The notes under the pieces were generated by a model. It made no database searches, was not told where the DNA came from, and saw only the letters and a list, made by a program, of their open reading frames with translations. The position numbers were made by a program, and so were the translations under genes. From the NCBI GenBank assembly GCA_900541505.1, contig UQKK01000049.1, forward strand, positions 1-22,222: DNA of 22,222 bases, read 5' to 3'. This document shows positions 1 to 7,229 of the stretch, in pieces; position 1 is the stretch's first letter, and the number at the start of each line of letters is the position of its first letter. Source of the DNA: an uncultured Ruminococcus sp. GTDB taxonomy: Bacteria; Bacillota; Clostridia; Lachnospirales; Lachnospiraceae.

Positions 1-52
1 CGGACAAACGGTTTTCAAGACCGCCTCGTTATGACCACTTCGATACCTCTCC
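1..52 (-). tRNA. tRNA-Ser (anticodon TGA), 5' part, cut by window edge
   Basis: Read on the minus strand from position 52, the sequence begins GGAGAGG (acceptor 5' strand), continues with a serine-type D arm, and has an anticodon arm GCGGT-CTTGAAA-ACCGT. The anticodon TGA lies at plus-strand positions 15-17. The long variable arm, T arm and 3' acceptor strand lie beyond the left edge, so the cloverleaf cannot be completed here. The serine identity rests on the anticodon and the class II-like start. A good promoter lies upstream (137-166). Confidence 0.9.
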
Positions 53-88
53 ACATTATTCTGTGTCCGGAATTTTCCAAACACATAC

Positions 89-105
89 GCGGTCTTTCTG
101 ACCGC
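89..105 (-). other. Hairpin in the tRNA-Ser leader
   Basis: A perfect inverted repeat GCGGTC / GACCGC encloses a 5-nt loop. It sits between the tRNA promoter and the mature 5' end. It could be a processing structure, or an ispD read-through terminator, though no T tract follows. The role is unknown. Confidence 0.4.
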
Positions 106-136
106 CGACATGACATATCTTCATGCAACGCAAGTT

Positions 137-166
137 ATTTTATCACATCGGGAAAGCGTATGTCAA
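137..166 (-). promoter_or_regulatory. Promoter of tRNA-Ser
   Basis: On the minus strand a perfect -35 TTGACA (166-161) is followed after 18 bp by TAAAAT (142-137). Transcription would start near 130, giving a leader of about 78 nt before the tRNA. No other gene fits this promoter. Confidence 0.75.
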
Positions 167-184
167 GGTATTTGCGCTATTTTC

Positions 185-919
185 TCACTTCTCTTTTCTC
201 CTCAAGAACACTTCCGCTATTTCCAAATCCTCCGGCGTTGTTATCTTGATATTCTCGTAAGAGCCATGAAAAAAGCGGATAGGGTAATTCAACATCTGCT
301 CCACCACCATGGCATCGTCTGTCACCTGGGCTGAGGGCTGCCGCATGAGCATATCATACGCTCCTTTTAACAATTTTGTCTCAAACACCTGGGGCGTCTG
401 CACCATCCACACATGACTGCGCTGCGGCGTCTCTTTCACATAGCCTTTTTCATCGGAAATCTTTATGGTATCCTTCACAGGCATCGCCGCTACACAGGCT
501 TTGCTCTTCTGCACTTCCTCAAATCCACGGGCAATGATATCTTCATCCACAAACGGGCGCGCCCCGTCATGGACGAACACGTAACCATCCTCTTCCACAG
601 CGCACAGCCCGTTCCACACGGAATGATAACGTTCTGCGCCGCCCTCCGTGATGGCGCGCACTTTCCCGATACCGTAGCGCTCTACGATTTCTTCCCTGCA
701 ATATGTCTCCTCGCCCTTTCCGGTCACGAGAATGATATCGTCAATAAGCGGAGATACGGAAAATGCCTGTAAGGAATAATACAGCATAGGGCGTCCGCCC
801 ATCAGCAGGTACTGCTTGTGGACCTTAGATTCCATCCGTTTCCCCTGTCCGCCCGCCAGCACAATGGCGGTACAGCGCTGCTTTTTTCCTTCCTGTTTTC
901 CACACATTCTCTCTTCCAT
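185..919 (-). CDS. ispD: 2-C-methyl-D-erythritol 4-phosphate cytidylyltransferase
   Basis: Third step of the MEP isoprenoid pathway: CTP plus MEP gives CDP-ME and pyrophosphate, in the cytoplasm. The 244-aa product has the family nucleotide-binding start (VLAGGQGKRM, about residues 20-29), followed by KQYLLMGGRPML, the central VHDGARPF block (about 116-123) and the C-terminal TPEDLEIAE block. Length is close to the usual 225-240 aa, with a short charged N-terminal extension. ATG at 919 is preferred because AGGAG lies 7 nt upstream. A second in-frame ATG at 904 would also leave the domain intact. It is the last gene of the minus-strand series, 79 bp after tsaD. No clear terminator follows; the tRNA-Ser promoter starts just beyond its stop. 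Confidence 0.95.
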   Translation of the reverse strand: MEERMCGKQEGKKQRCTAIVLAGGQGKRMESKVHKQYLLMGGRPMLYYSLQAFSVSPLIDDIILVTGKGEETYCREEIVERYGIGKVRAITEGGAERYHSVWNGLCAVEEDGYVFVHDGARPFVDEDIIARGFEEVQKSKACVAAMPVKDTIKISDEKGYVKETPQRSHVWMVQTPQVFETKLLKGAYDMLMRQPSAQVTDDAMVVEQMLNYPIRFFHGSYENIKITTPEDLEIAEVFLRRKEK

Positions 920-998
920 TTTCTGCTCCTAATCTACTCTTGTCCTTCCTTCGCGCGACCGTTTTACTGCGCACTGCTTTCATCCGACAAATCGTGCT

Positions 999-2027
999 CT
1001 ATCTCTCTCCCAGCTTCAAATTCGGCACTGCGTTCAAATCCCAGCCGTGTCTCGTCCCCGCCAGATATTCGTAGTATGCCGCGGCGCCAATCATCGCCGC
1101 ATTATCTGTACACAAGATGGGAGACGGATAACAAAAACGGATTCCCCGCTCTTTGCACGCCGCTTCCATCCCGGCGCGCAGCGCGCTGTTCGCCGCTACA
1201 CCTCCGGCTATGGCAAAAGTATAAGTACCGAACTCTTCCACCGCATGCATCGCTTTCTCTACCAGGACATCCACCACTGCTTTCTGGAAAGACGCCGCAA
1301 TATCCGCAGGGTCGAAGGTCTGCCCTTTCATCTTGCATCCATTGATATAGTTGAGCACCGCGGATTTCAGACCGCTGAAACTGAAATCATAAGGAGCATC
1401 CTCAATGTGTGCCTTGGGGAATTTGACTGCTTCCGGGTTTCCCTCTTTCGCCAGCCGGTCAATCTTCGGGCCGCCCGGATAGCCAAGCCCAATGGCACGC
1501 GCCACTTTATCGTAAGCTTCCCCTGCCGCATCGTCCCTGGTGCGCCCCAGAATCTCATATGTGCCGTAGTCCTTCACGCGAACCAGATGGGTGTGTCCGC
1601 CGGATACCACCAGACAGAGGAAAGGAGGCTCCAAATCCGGGTGTTCAATATAATTTGCCGAGATATGCCCCTCAATGTGGTGCACGCCGACCAAAGGCAG
1701 ATTTTTTGCAAAGGCAATCGCTTTTGCCTCCGCCACGCCGACCAGCAGAGCGCCAACCAGTCCCGGTCCGTAAGTCACTCCGATAGCATCGATATCATCC
1801 AAAGTAACCTTCGCTTCACTCAACGCTTCCTCGATGACCTGGTTAATCTTCTCTATGTGCTTTCTGGAAGCAATCTCCGGCACCACGCCGCCGTATAATT
1901 TATGCAAATCAATCTGTGACGAGATGACGTTAGAGAGAACCTCTCTTCCGTTGTGCACGACTGCTGCCGCTGTCTCATCACAGGAACTTTCAATGGCAAG
2001 TATGTTGATATCCTTGATTTCTTTCAT
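999..2027 (-). CDS. tsaD: tRNA N6-adenosine threonylcarbamoyltransferase TsaD
   Basis: Catalytic subunit of the t6A37 complex; it moves the threonylcarbamoyl group from TC-AMP to A37 of ANN-decoding tRNAs together with TsaB and TsaE. The 342-aa protein has the ASKHA phosphate-1 segment near the N terminus (ILAIESSCDETAAA, residues 9-22), the metal-binding HHIEGH block (two His four residues apart), VVSGGHTHLV, the DDAAGEAYDKVAR segment and the C-terminal TDNAAMIG metal-ligand segment. Length is normal for the bacterial enzyme. AAGGGA lies about 8 nt before the ATG. It lies downstream of rnz and upstream of ispD, and is separated from tsaE and tsaB by the zinc-ribbon gene and rnz. Confidence 0.97.
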   Translation of the reverse strand: MKEIKDINILAIESSCDETAAAVVHNGREVLSNVISSQIDLHKLYGGVVPEIASRKHIEKINQVIEEALSEAKVTLDDIDAIGVTYGPGLVGALLVGVAEAKAIAFAKNLPLVGVHHIEGHISANYIEHPDLEPPFLCLVVSGGHTHLVRVKDYGTYEILGRTRDDAAGEAYDKVARAIGLGYPGGPKIDRLAKEGNPEAVKFPKAHIEDAPYDFSFSGLKSAVLNYINGCKMKGQTFDPADIAASFQKAVVDVLVEKAMHAVEEFGTYTFAIAGGVAANSALRAGMEAACKERGIRFCYPSPILCTDNAAMIGAAAYYEYLAGTRHGWDLNAVPNLKLGER

Positions 2028-2096
2028 AAGACAAATCCCTTCTTATTTCCGCCGTTCTTTCCATCGGAAAACGCTTCTTCCGCCTCAAAGCCCGAC

Positions 2097-2202
2097 CGTC
2101 TCTGTCCGCGGCTTTTGCTCAAACGCCAGCCCGTCTCTGTCCGCGGCTTTCTACTCAAACGCCAGCCTGTCTCTGTCCGCGGTTTTCTACTCAAACGCCA
2201 GC
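2097..2202 (-). repeat. Three-copy ~36-bp tandem repeat seeded by the 3' end of rnz
   Basis: Three near-identical units lie at 2168-2202, 2132-2167 and 2097-2131 (35-36 bp each). The first, on the minus strand, contains the last rnz codons (Leu-Ala-Phe-Glu) and its TAG. Unit two repeats those codons and the TAG exactly 36 bp (12 codons) later, in the same frame. In unit three the TAG position reads CAA and one base is missing. That frame then runs on to a TGA at 2085-2087. Units differ by only a few substitutions, so the expansion is recent or maintained. Confidence 0.9.
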
Positions 2203-3092
2203 TCCACCGACATTTTATCTTTCCCTGCTTTTGCCCGCGGAAAAATCTTCCGCACTTCGTCCATGTATTCCTCCGGGCGGGTCAGTGACGGGCTGTAATG
2301 TGTCAGCCACATCTCTCCCACATCCGCTTCCTTCGCAAGCTTCGCCGCCTCGTAGAAGGTCATGTGTTTATATTCCACCGCCTTCTCTGCCTTCTCCTTC
2401 TCGCCATACATGCCCTCGCAGATAAACAAATCCGAGCCTTTGGCATTTTCCCGGATAGAATTGGTAGGGCGTGTGTCTGTGGTGTAAGTCAGCTTGATGC
2501 CCTTCCTGGGCGGTCCCAGCACCATATCCGGCGTCAGGATTCCTTTTTCGGACTCCACAGTCTCACCTTTTTGCAGAATACTCCAATATTTCTGGGGAAT
2601 CTCCTGCGCCCGCGCCCTCTCCACATCAAACTTGCCCGCGCGGTCAATCTCCAGTGTATACCCGTAACAGAGTACATTATGATTCACGCGGAAAGCTTTC
2701 AGACGGTATCCGTTCATCTCAAATGTCTGCTCTGCTCCCTCAATCTCCCTGTAAAGAATCGGAAACGGAAGCTCCGGGGCGATGACGCGAAGCGCGCTCA
2801 CTACCCGCTCCAGCCCTTTTGGTCCTATCAGTGTCAGGGGTTCCCTCCTGTCCGCATTTCCCATAGTCAGAAGCAGACCCGGCAGTCCGCTGATATGGTC
2901 CCCGTGAAAGTGGGTGAAGCAGATGACATCAATGGGCTTAAAGCTCCATCCTTTTTCCTTTATCGCAATCTGTGTGCCTTCCCCGCAATCTATCAAAAGG
3001 CTGCTGCCGTTAAAGCGCGTCATCAGCGCCGTCAGCCACCGGTAGGGAAGCGGCATCATTCCCCCGCTCCCAAGCAAACATACATCTAACAT
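2187..3092 (-). CDS. rnz: Ribonuclease Z (tRNA 3' endonuclease)
   Basis: Zinc-dependent metallo-beta-lactamase-fold endonuclease that removes the 3' trailer of tRNA precursors lacking encoded CCA. The 301-aa protein shows the signature THFHGDHISGL with His61, His63, Asp65 and His66, an early LIDCGEGTQ block, the NHNVLCYGY segment, YTTDTRPT carrying a ligand Asp, and a late LTHYSPS ligand His. Length matches the short RNase Z form. ATG at 3092 follows the stop of the zinc-ribbon gene by one base, with GAGGGA 5-6 nt upstream, so translation is probably coupled. The last four codons and TAG belong to the tandem repeat 2097-2202. Read-through or loss of the stop would add about 11 residues in frame. 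Confidence 0.95.
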   Translation of the reverse strand: MLDVCLLGSGGMMPLPYRWLTALMTRFNGSSLLIDCGEGTQIAIKEKGWSFKPIDVICFTHFHGDHISGLPGLLLTMGNADRREPLTLIGPKGLERVVSALRVIAPELPFPILYREIEGAEQTFEMNGYRLKAFRVNHNVLCYGYTLEIDRAGKFDVERARAQEIPQKYWSILQKGETVESEKGILTPDMVLGPPRKGIKLTYTTDTRPTNSIRENAKGSDLFICEGMYGEKEKAEKAVEYKHMTFYEAAKLAKEADVGEMWLTHYSPSLTRPEEYMDEVRKIFPRAKAGKDKMSVELAFE

Positions 3093-3093
3093 A

Positions 3094-3333
3094 TTATCCC
3101 TCTGTTTCCGGCGGTATCCGGAAGGATTTTACCAGTTCATCGTAACAGGATTCACACAAATCAAATCTGTGCCGCTCTCCGTCTTTTCCGGAAAAATATC
3201 CCCAGGTATAATCCGCGCTGAATACTTCTTCCTTCGGTATACCGTTTACCGCCAAAATTTCTTTTCCACATTTATTGCAAATGATTTTTTTAATTTCTTT
3301 TGTTTCTCTCAACTGTACTTCATACTGGCGCAT
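3094..3333 (-). CDS. Small two-CxxC (zinc-ribbon-like) protein
   Basis: 79 aa. Two CxxC pairs, Cys19/Cys22 (ICNKCGKE) and Cys60/Cys63 (LCESCYDE), 37 residues apart, give a four-cysteine zinc site. A Tyr/Trp/Phe-rich stretch lies between them, and the second knuckle is followed by a short helix (YDELVKSF). No catalytic motif or membrane segment is seen. AGGAGGAG lies 4-5 nt before the ATG. The stop is one base from the rnz start, so the two are co-translated. The layout resembles small Firmicute zinc-ribbon proteins of unknown function. A nucleic-acid or protein-interaction role next to a tRNA-processing enzyme is only inference. That it is a real gene is fairly sure; its function is unknown. 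Confidence 0.8.
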   Translation of the reverse strand: MRQYEVQLRETKEIKKIICNKCGKEILAVNGIPKEEVFSADYTWGYFSGKDGERHRFDLCESCYDELVKSFRIPPETEG

Positions 3334-3379
3334 ACAATCTCCTCCTGTACAAAACAGATTTTCTACTTGTTACGCCTAC

Positions 3380-3385
3380 ATTATA
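3380..3385 (-). promoter_or_regulatory. Possible -10 box upstream of the zinc-ribbon/rnz genes
   Basis: A perfect TATAAT on the minus strand lies about 47 bp before the zinc-ribbon start, in the ~190-bp gap (3334-3526) after tsaB-rimI. No good -35 box is seen at 16-18 bp, so this is tentative. The rest of the gap holds a short direct repeat (AGGCTTTT-TATCA type, about 3487-3528) and no convincing gene. Confidence 0.35.
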
Positions 3386-3526
3386 ACGGCAGTTTTGTCC
3401 GTTTCCTACTGGGAAGTGCTTCCTCGGCTGCCAAAGCGTTCTTCTCTTCCGGACGTCCTTTAATTCCGGGCGAATCCCAAGTGATAAAAGCCTTATTGCC
3501 GCCGCACAGACCATGATAAAAAGCCT

Positions 3527-4717
3527 TTACTCCCACATGCTGATTTCCTTACTCATCAGAACCGCGTTTTCCGGCGGATTTTCATAAAATCCCTGCCGCT
3601 CTCCATCCTTTGTAAAGCCGCACACCTTATAGAATGCCTGCGCCCTCTCGTTTCCTTCCCTGACATCCAGCATAAGCTTCCCTATCCTGCGGGATTTACA
3701 GATGCGCTCCAGTTCCTTCATCATCTGACGGGCTGCCCCTTGCCTCTGCCGCTCTTTCGCGACCGCGATTTTCGCAATCTCCGCTTCTCCCGCAGCGAAA
3801 TAGACGAGAAGATACCCAATCAGGCTGCCTGCCTTTTCTGCCGCAAGGCAAATCGTACTCTGATGCCGGATGGTCTCCAGGATTCCTTTCTCGCTCCAGC
3901 AGTCTGTGAACAACTGCCGTTCCATCTCGCAGACTGCGGCGGCGTCCTCCTCTTTCAGTTCTCGGATGAGAAGTGTGGCTTCCTTCTCTCTCTGGGCGCG
4001 CTCCCTCTCCGCCTGGGACATGCGCAGGTATTCCGGGCGATGCTCCACAGCGGACTCATATTTTCCCGCCTTGTAGTAGAGGATTCCCAGCGCTCCGACT
4101 GCGGCAGCCCTCTGACGGTTCATGTAGGACGGCGCGAAAGAGTAGGGCACCTTCAAGCCTTCCGCCAGAAGTTTTTCGTACACCGGCACACCGTCCCCCA
4201 GGAAAACGACCGGACGTCCGTACCGGTTGAGCCTTGTTATCAGCTCCTCCACGGAAATCGCCATCTGCATCTTCATCACCTGGAAGACCGGACTGTACAG
4301 CCTCTCCCCTTCTGTCTCCCCGGCTTTTCTGGAAAATGTATACATGCCTGTATAGACCTGATTCCTCCGGGCGTCCATGATGGGGCAGATGATATCCCCA
4401 CAGCCATATACATTATAGGCAAGGGCATCCACCGTAGGCACGGAAATCAGCGGCTTGCCAAGAGCAAGTCCCAATCCTTTAGCAGTGGCAGAGCCAATGC
4501 GAAGCCCTGTAAAAGACCCCGGTCCCCCCGCCACTGCCACAGCGTCAATCTCATCGAGACTGAGCTCGACCATTTTTGTGATTTCACTAATCATGGGCAG
4601 CAAGGTCTGGGAATGTGTCTTTTTATAATTGACGGTATACTCCGCAATCGTCTGCTCTTCGTCCACAATGGCGACCGTCGCTGTGAGACCGGAACTGTCA
4701 ATTGCCAATACTTTCAT
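3527..4717 (-). CDS. TsaB-RimI fusion: t6A complex subunit plus protein N-acetyltransferase
   Basis: One 396-aa ORF joins two normally separate proteins. Residues 1 to about 235 are TsaB, the TsaD partner in t6A synthesis: MKVLAIDSSG start, then VAGGPGSFTGLRIG (62-75), then PIMDARRNQVYTG (112-124). A charged Glu/Arg-rich linker (about 235-248) leads to a GNAT domain (about 249-396) of RimI type: the acetyl-CoA loop KERQRQGAAR (321-330) and the C-terminal block LDVREGNERAQAFYKVCGF (350-368). RimI acetylates the N-terminal Ala of ribosomal protein S18 in E. coli. There is no stop or frameshift at the junction. ATG 4717 has AGGAG 8 nt upstream. It follows tsaE by 74 bp that contain a strong hairpin. 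Adjacent tsaB and rimI genes are common in bacteria, and fusions are known in some clostridia. Confidence 0.95.
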   Translation of the reverse strand: MKVLAIDSSGLTATVAIVDEEQTIAEYTVNYKKTHSQTLLPMISEITKMVELSLDEIDAVAVAGGPGSFTGLRIGSATAKGLGLALGKPLISVPTVDALAYNVYGCGDIICPIMDARRNQVYTGMYTFSRKAGETEGERLYSPVFQVMKMQMAISVEELITRLNRYGRPVVFLGDGVPVYEKLLAEGLKVPYSFAPSYMNRQRAAAVGALGILYYKAGKYESAVEHRPEYLRMSQAERERAQREKEATLLIRELKEEDAAAVCEMERQLFTDCWSEKGILETIRHQSTICLAAEKAGSLIGYLLVYFAAGEAEIAKIAVAKERQRQGAARQMMKELERICKSRRIGKLMLDVREGNERAQAFYKVCGFTKDGERQGFYENPPENAVLMSKEISMWE

Positions 4718-4744
4718 GGATTTCTCTCCTATCTTTTTACAAGG

Positions 4745-4774
4745 TAAAACGGGGGTCAGAATCTGTCTGCCCCC
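4745..4774 (-). terminator. Strong hairpin between tsaE and tsaB-rimI
   Basis: GGGGG-t-CAGA pairs with TCTG-CCCCC (4751-4760 with 4766-4774, one bulged base, 5-nt loop). On the minus strand it is followed by GTTTTACC, a short T tract, then the tsaB ribosome binding site. It looks like a weak intrinsic terminator or attenuator that would lower expression of the tsaB fusion relative to tsaE. It could also be an RNA-processing hairpin. Confidence 0.55.
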
Positions 4775-4791
4775 TCACCGCGTTATTTTCT

Positions 4792-5220
4792 CTATGTGAG
4801 CTCTTCTATCGTAATACGCCTGTATTCAAACCCCTGGTCCAAATCTTTTTCAATCACGATTTCCGTGCGGGGCAGAGGCAGAATCTCCTCAATCAGATTC
4901 GCCCATTCAATCAGGGATACGCCTTCTCCCATCACATAATCTTCAAATCCGACCTCGTCCATCTCCTCGATATCCCCGATGCGGTAGACATCGAAATGAT
5001 AGAATGGCAGCCGCCCTTCCTCATACACCTGTACGATAGTAAAGGTGGGGCTGCTCACCGGTTCTTCTATACCAAGCCCTTTTGCGAGTCCCTGTGTGAG
5101 AACGGTCTTCCCCACTCCTAAGTCTCCTGTCAGTGTGAAGACTTGTCCGGGAACTGCCTTCTCTCCCAGCCGCATCCCAACGGAAAATGTCTCCTCAGGA
5201 CTCCTCGTTTCTATAATCAT
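4792..5220 (-). CDS. tsaE: tRNA threonylcarbamoyladenosine biosynthesis ATPase TsaE
   Basis: P-loop ATPase that drives turnover of the TsaB-TsaD complex in t6A synthesis. The 142-aa protein has the Walker A motif GDLGVGKT (32-39), the SSPTFTIVQVY segment (56-66), YHFDVYR (about 74-80) and the late LIEWANLIEEILP block. Length is typical (about 140-155). The AGGAG binding site overlaps the TAG stop of the upstream AICAR formyltransferase gene (5232-5234), so the two are tightly coupled. This links purine and tRNA-modification genes in one transcript, as far as the spacing shows. Confidence 0.95.
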   Translation of the reverse strand: MIIETRSPEETFSVGMRLGEKAVPGQVFTLTGDLGVGKTVLTQGLAKGLGIEEPVSSPTFTIVQVYEEGRLPFYHFDVYRIGDIEEMDEVGFEDYVMGEGVSLIEWANLIEEILPLPRTEIVIEKDLDQGFEYRRITIEELT

Positions 5221-5231
5221 GCTTTTCTCTC

Positions 5232-6410
5232 CTAGTGATGGAACAGGCGGATTCCGGTAAACGCCATAGCCATCTGATATTTATCACAAGTGGCGATGAC
5301 ATTGTCATCTCTCACAGAGCCGCCCGGCTGCGCGATGTATTTCACGCCGCTCTTATGCGCGCGCTCGATGTTGTCCCCAAATGGGAAGAACGCATCCGAC
5401 CCCAGCGCCACATCTGTCATCTTGTCCAGCCATGCGCGCTTCTCTTCTCTCGTGAAGACTTCCGGCTTCTCCTCAAATGTATTCTCCCAGACGCCGTCCG
5501 CCAGGACATCCATATATTCCTCGCCGATATATAAATCAATGGCGTTGTCCCTGTCCGCGCGCCCGATGCCTTCTTTAAATTTCAGTCCCAGCACCTTCGG
5601 ACTCTGGCGCAGCCACCAGTTGTCCGCCTTCTGTCCCGCCAGGCGGGTACAGTGGATTCTGGACTGCTGTCCGGCGCCGATTCCGATTGCCTGTCCGTCC
5701 TTGACATAGCAGACAGAGTTGGACTGTGTATATTTCAATGTAATCATAGAGATTGCCAGGTCAATCTTCGCCGCATCCGGTATCTCCCTATTCTCTGTCA
5801 CCACATTGGAGAAGAAGTCTTTATCGATGTTCAGCTCGTTTCTTCCCTGCTCAAATGTGATGCCAAATACCTCTTTGTGCTCCAACTGTGCGGGTACATA
5901 GTCCGCATCAATCTGAATGATATTGTAATTGCCTTTTTTCTTTTGTTTTAATAATTCCAATGCCTCCGGCTCGTATCCCGGCGCAATCACTCCGTCGGAT
6001 ACTTCCCGCTTGATAAGTCTCGCGGTATCCGCGTCGCAGACATCAGACAGGGCGATAAAATCCCCGAAAGAGGACATTCTGTCCGCCCCTCTCGCTCTGG
6101 CATACGCGCAGGCAAGGGGAGAGAGTTCTCCCAAATCATCCACCCAGTAGATTTTCGCCAGTGTCTCGCTTAAGGGCAGACCAACCGCCGCCCCCGCGGG
6201 GGAAACATGCTTAAAGGATGTCGCGGCCGGAAGCCCGGTCGCCTTCTTCAGCTCACTGACTAACTGCCAGCCGTTGAAGGCATCCAGAAAATTGATGTAT
6301 CCGGGACGTCCGCAGAGCACCTGGATAGGCAAATCGCTTCCATCCTGCATATAAATCTTAGAAGGCTTCTGATTCGGGTTGCATCCGTATTTTAATTCTA
6401 ATTCTTTCAT
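5232..6410 (-). CDS. Stand-alone AICAR formyltransferase (PurH C-terminal domain type)
   Basis: Formylates AICAR with 10-formyl-THF to FAICAR, the penultimate step of purine synthesis. The 392-aa protein has KYGCNPNQKP near the N terminus, the catalytic Lys67-His68 in TSFKHVSPAGAA, AGQQSR, and the C-terminal QPGGSVRDD block. It lacks the N-terminal MGS-like IMP cyclohydrolase domain of the usual ~510-aa bifunctional PurH. The missing activity is supplied by the gene immediately upstream (6429-7142). An AAAGGAG lies 13 nt before ATG 6410, slightly far. The gap to the upstream gene is 18 bp. Confidence 0.94.
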   Translation of the reverse strand: MKELELKYGCNPNQKPSKIYMQDGSDLPIQVLCGRPGYINFLDAFNGWQLVSELKKATGLPAATSFKHVSPAGAAVGLPLSETLAKIYWVDDLGELSPLACAYARARGADRMSSFGDFIALSDVCDADTARLIKREVSDGVIAPGYEPEALELLKQKKKGNYNIIQIDADYVPAQLEHKEVFGITFEQGRNELNIDKDFFSNVVTENREIPDAAKIDLAISMITLKYTQSNSVCYVKDGQAIGIGAGQQSRIHCTRLAGQKADNWWLRQSPKVLGLKFKEGIGRADRDNAIDLYIGEEYMDVLADGVWENTFEEKPEVFTREEKRAWLDKMTDVALGSDAFFPFGDNIERAHKSGVKYIAQPGGSVRDDNVIATCDKYQMAMAFTGIRLFHH

Positions 6411-6428
6411 CGTTCTTCACACACTCCT

Positions 6429-7142
6429 TTACTGATTCTTGTTCACAATCTTTGTCTCATATGTCCCTGTCTCAATATCAATATAGCGCACAAACAAAGA
6501 GACCTTGTTCTCCTCGTTCAGGCTCTCCCAGAGAAGTGCTGTGAAGGCTTCAATATCATCTGGTATGGAAATGAGCTTCGGCTCCCCCGCAAAGCTCGGC
6601 AGGGGATTGCCGTCACACTTGTATGTGTGGATAAAATGTCCCTCTCCGGCAGCCGGATTCTCATAAGCGAAGGTGTATCTTAAGCACCCGTTCGGGCTGC
6701 CGTTATTGCTTTTCAAAATGGACATCGCATAGTTGTATTTCCCGTTCTCAATGTGCAGGATTCCGGAGATACGCGGAGTATAGTTGGGAGCATCGGGCTC
6801 AAACTCTCTGCTCCTTAAGGTCTGTTCAAATGTCATCTGCTTGTCCATGCCCTCATAGATGGTGTCCGTCTGGTCGCCGTTGGTGACAATGGTCTTATTC
6901 CCCAGAACACGCACCGGCGCATAGATAATAAGGCTCGGGTCCGTCAGCTTCGACTCGTCGTACGCCTGTGTGCGGATTCCCTCTCCCTCAGTCACAAACA
7001 CGCGGTTGCGGCTGTTCTCGCTGCGCCCCATGATAAAATAGGCAGTCACTGCTTTTTTGCCGTCCGCGCTCTTTCCGATGATGATTCCCCGTCCCGGATA
7101 GGAATTGCCCCTCAATTCCTGCTCGATAGATAACATTTCCAT
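6429..7142 (-). CDS. PurO-type IMP cyclohydrolase
   Basis: Closes FAICAR to IMP, the last step of purine synthesis. The 237-aa protein matches the archaeal-style IMP cyclohydrolase family (PF07826, recognised from memory): early NSYPGRGIIIG, then AVTAYFIMGRSENSRNRVF, PNYTPRISG and the late LISIPDD block. It is not related to the PurH N-terminal domain. Placement directly before the stand-alone formyltransferase supports the assignment: together they replace bifunctional PurH. ATG 7142 is chosen because AAGGAG lies 10 nt upstream. A second ATG at 7136 is too far from it. A strong promoter lies at 7190-7218. Confidence 0.9.
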   Translation of the reverse strand: MEMLSIEQELRGNSYPGRGIIIGKSADGKKAVTAYFIMGRSENSRNRVFVTEGEGIRTQAYDESKLTDPSLIIYAPVRVLGNKTIVTNGDQTDTIYEGMDKQMTFEQTLRSREFEPDAPNYTPRISGILHIENGKYNYAMSILKSNNGSPNGCLRYTFAYENPAAGEGHFIHTYKCDGNPLPSFAGEPKLISIPDDIEAFTALLWESLNEENKVSLFVRYIDIETGTYETKIVNKNQ

Positions 7143-7189
7143 ACTCTTGATTCTCCTTTGTTATTCAAGTCCTAAAAGCTTCCTTACAT

Positions 7190-7218
7190 ATTATACCTTT
7201 CCGCAGACAGAAGTTCAA
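7190..7218 (-). promoter_or_regulatory. Promoter of the purine/t6A gene series
   Basis: On the minus strand TTGAAC (7218-7213), a 17-bp spacer and a perfect TATAAT (7195-7190). It overlaps the end of the corC-type gene intergenic gap and would start a transcript near 7183 running through the IMP cyclohydrolase, formyltransferase and tsaE genes. No PurR-like operator is recognised. Confidence 0.8.
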
Positions 7219-7229
7219 TACAGATTCTG

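Noticed and set aside
1047..1898. Plus-strand ORF of 283 codons opposite tsaD
   Set aside because: Antisense shadow of a clearly conserved gene.
2097..2202. Possible CRISPR array (36-bp regularly spaced repeats)
   Set aside because: The units are directly adjacent with no spacers, and they derive from the rnz 3' end.
3320..3514. Minus-strand 64-codon ORF between tsaB-rimI and the zinc-ribbon gene
   Set aside because: Arg-rich product with no motif and no binding site; it overlaps the start and binding site of the zinc-ribbon gene and contains the -10 box.
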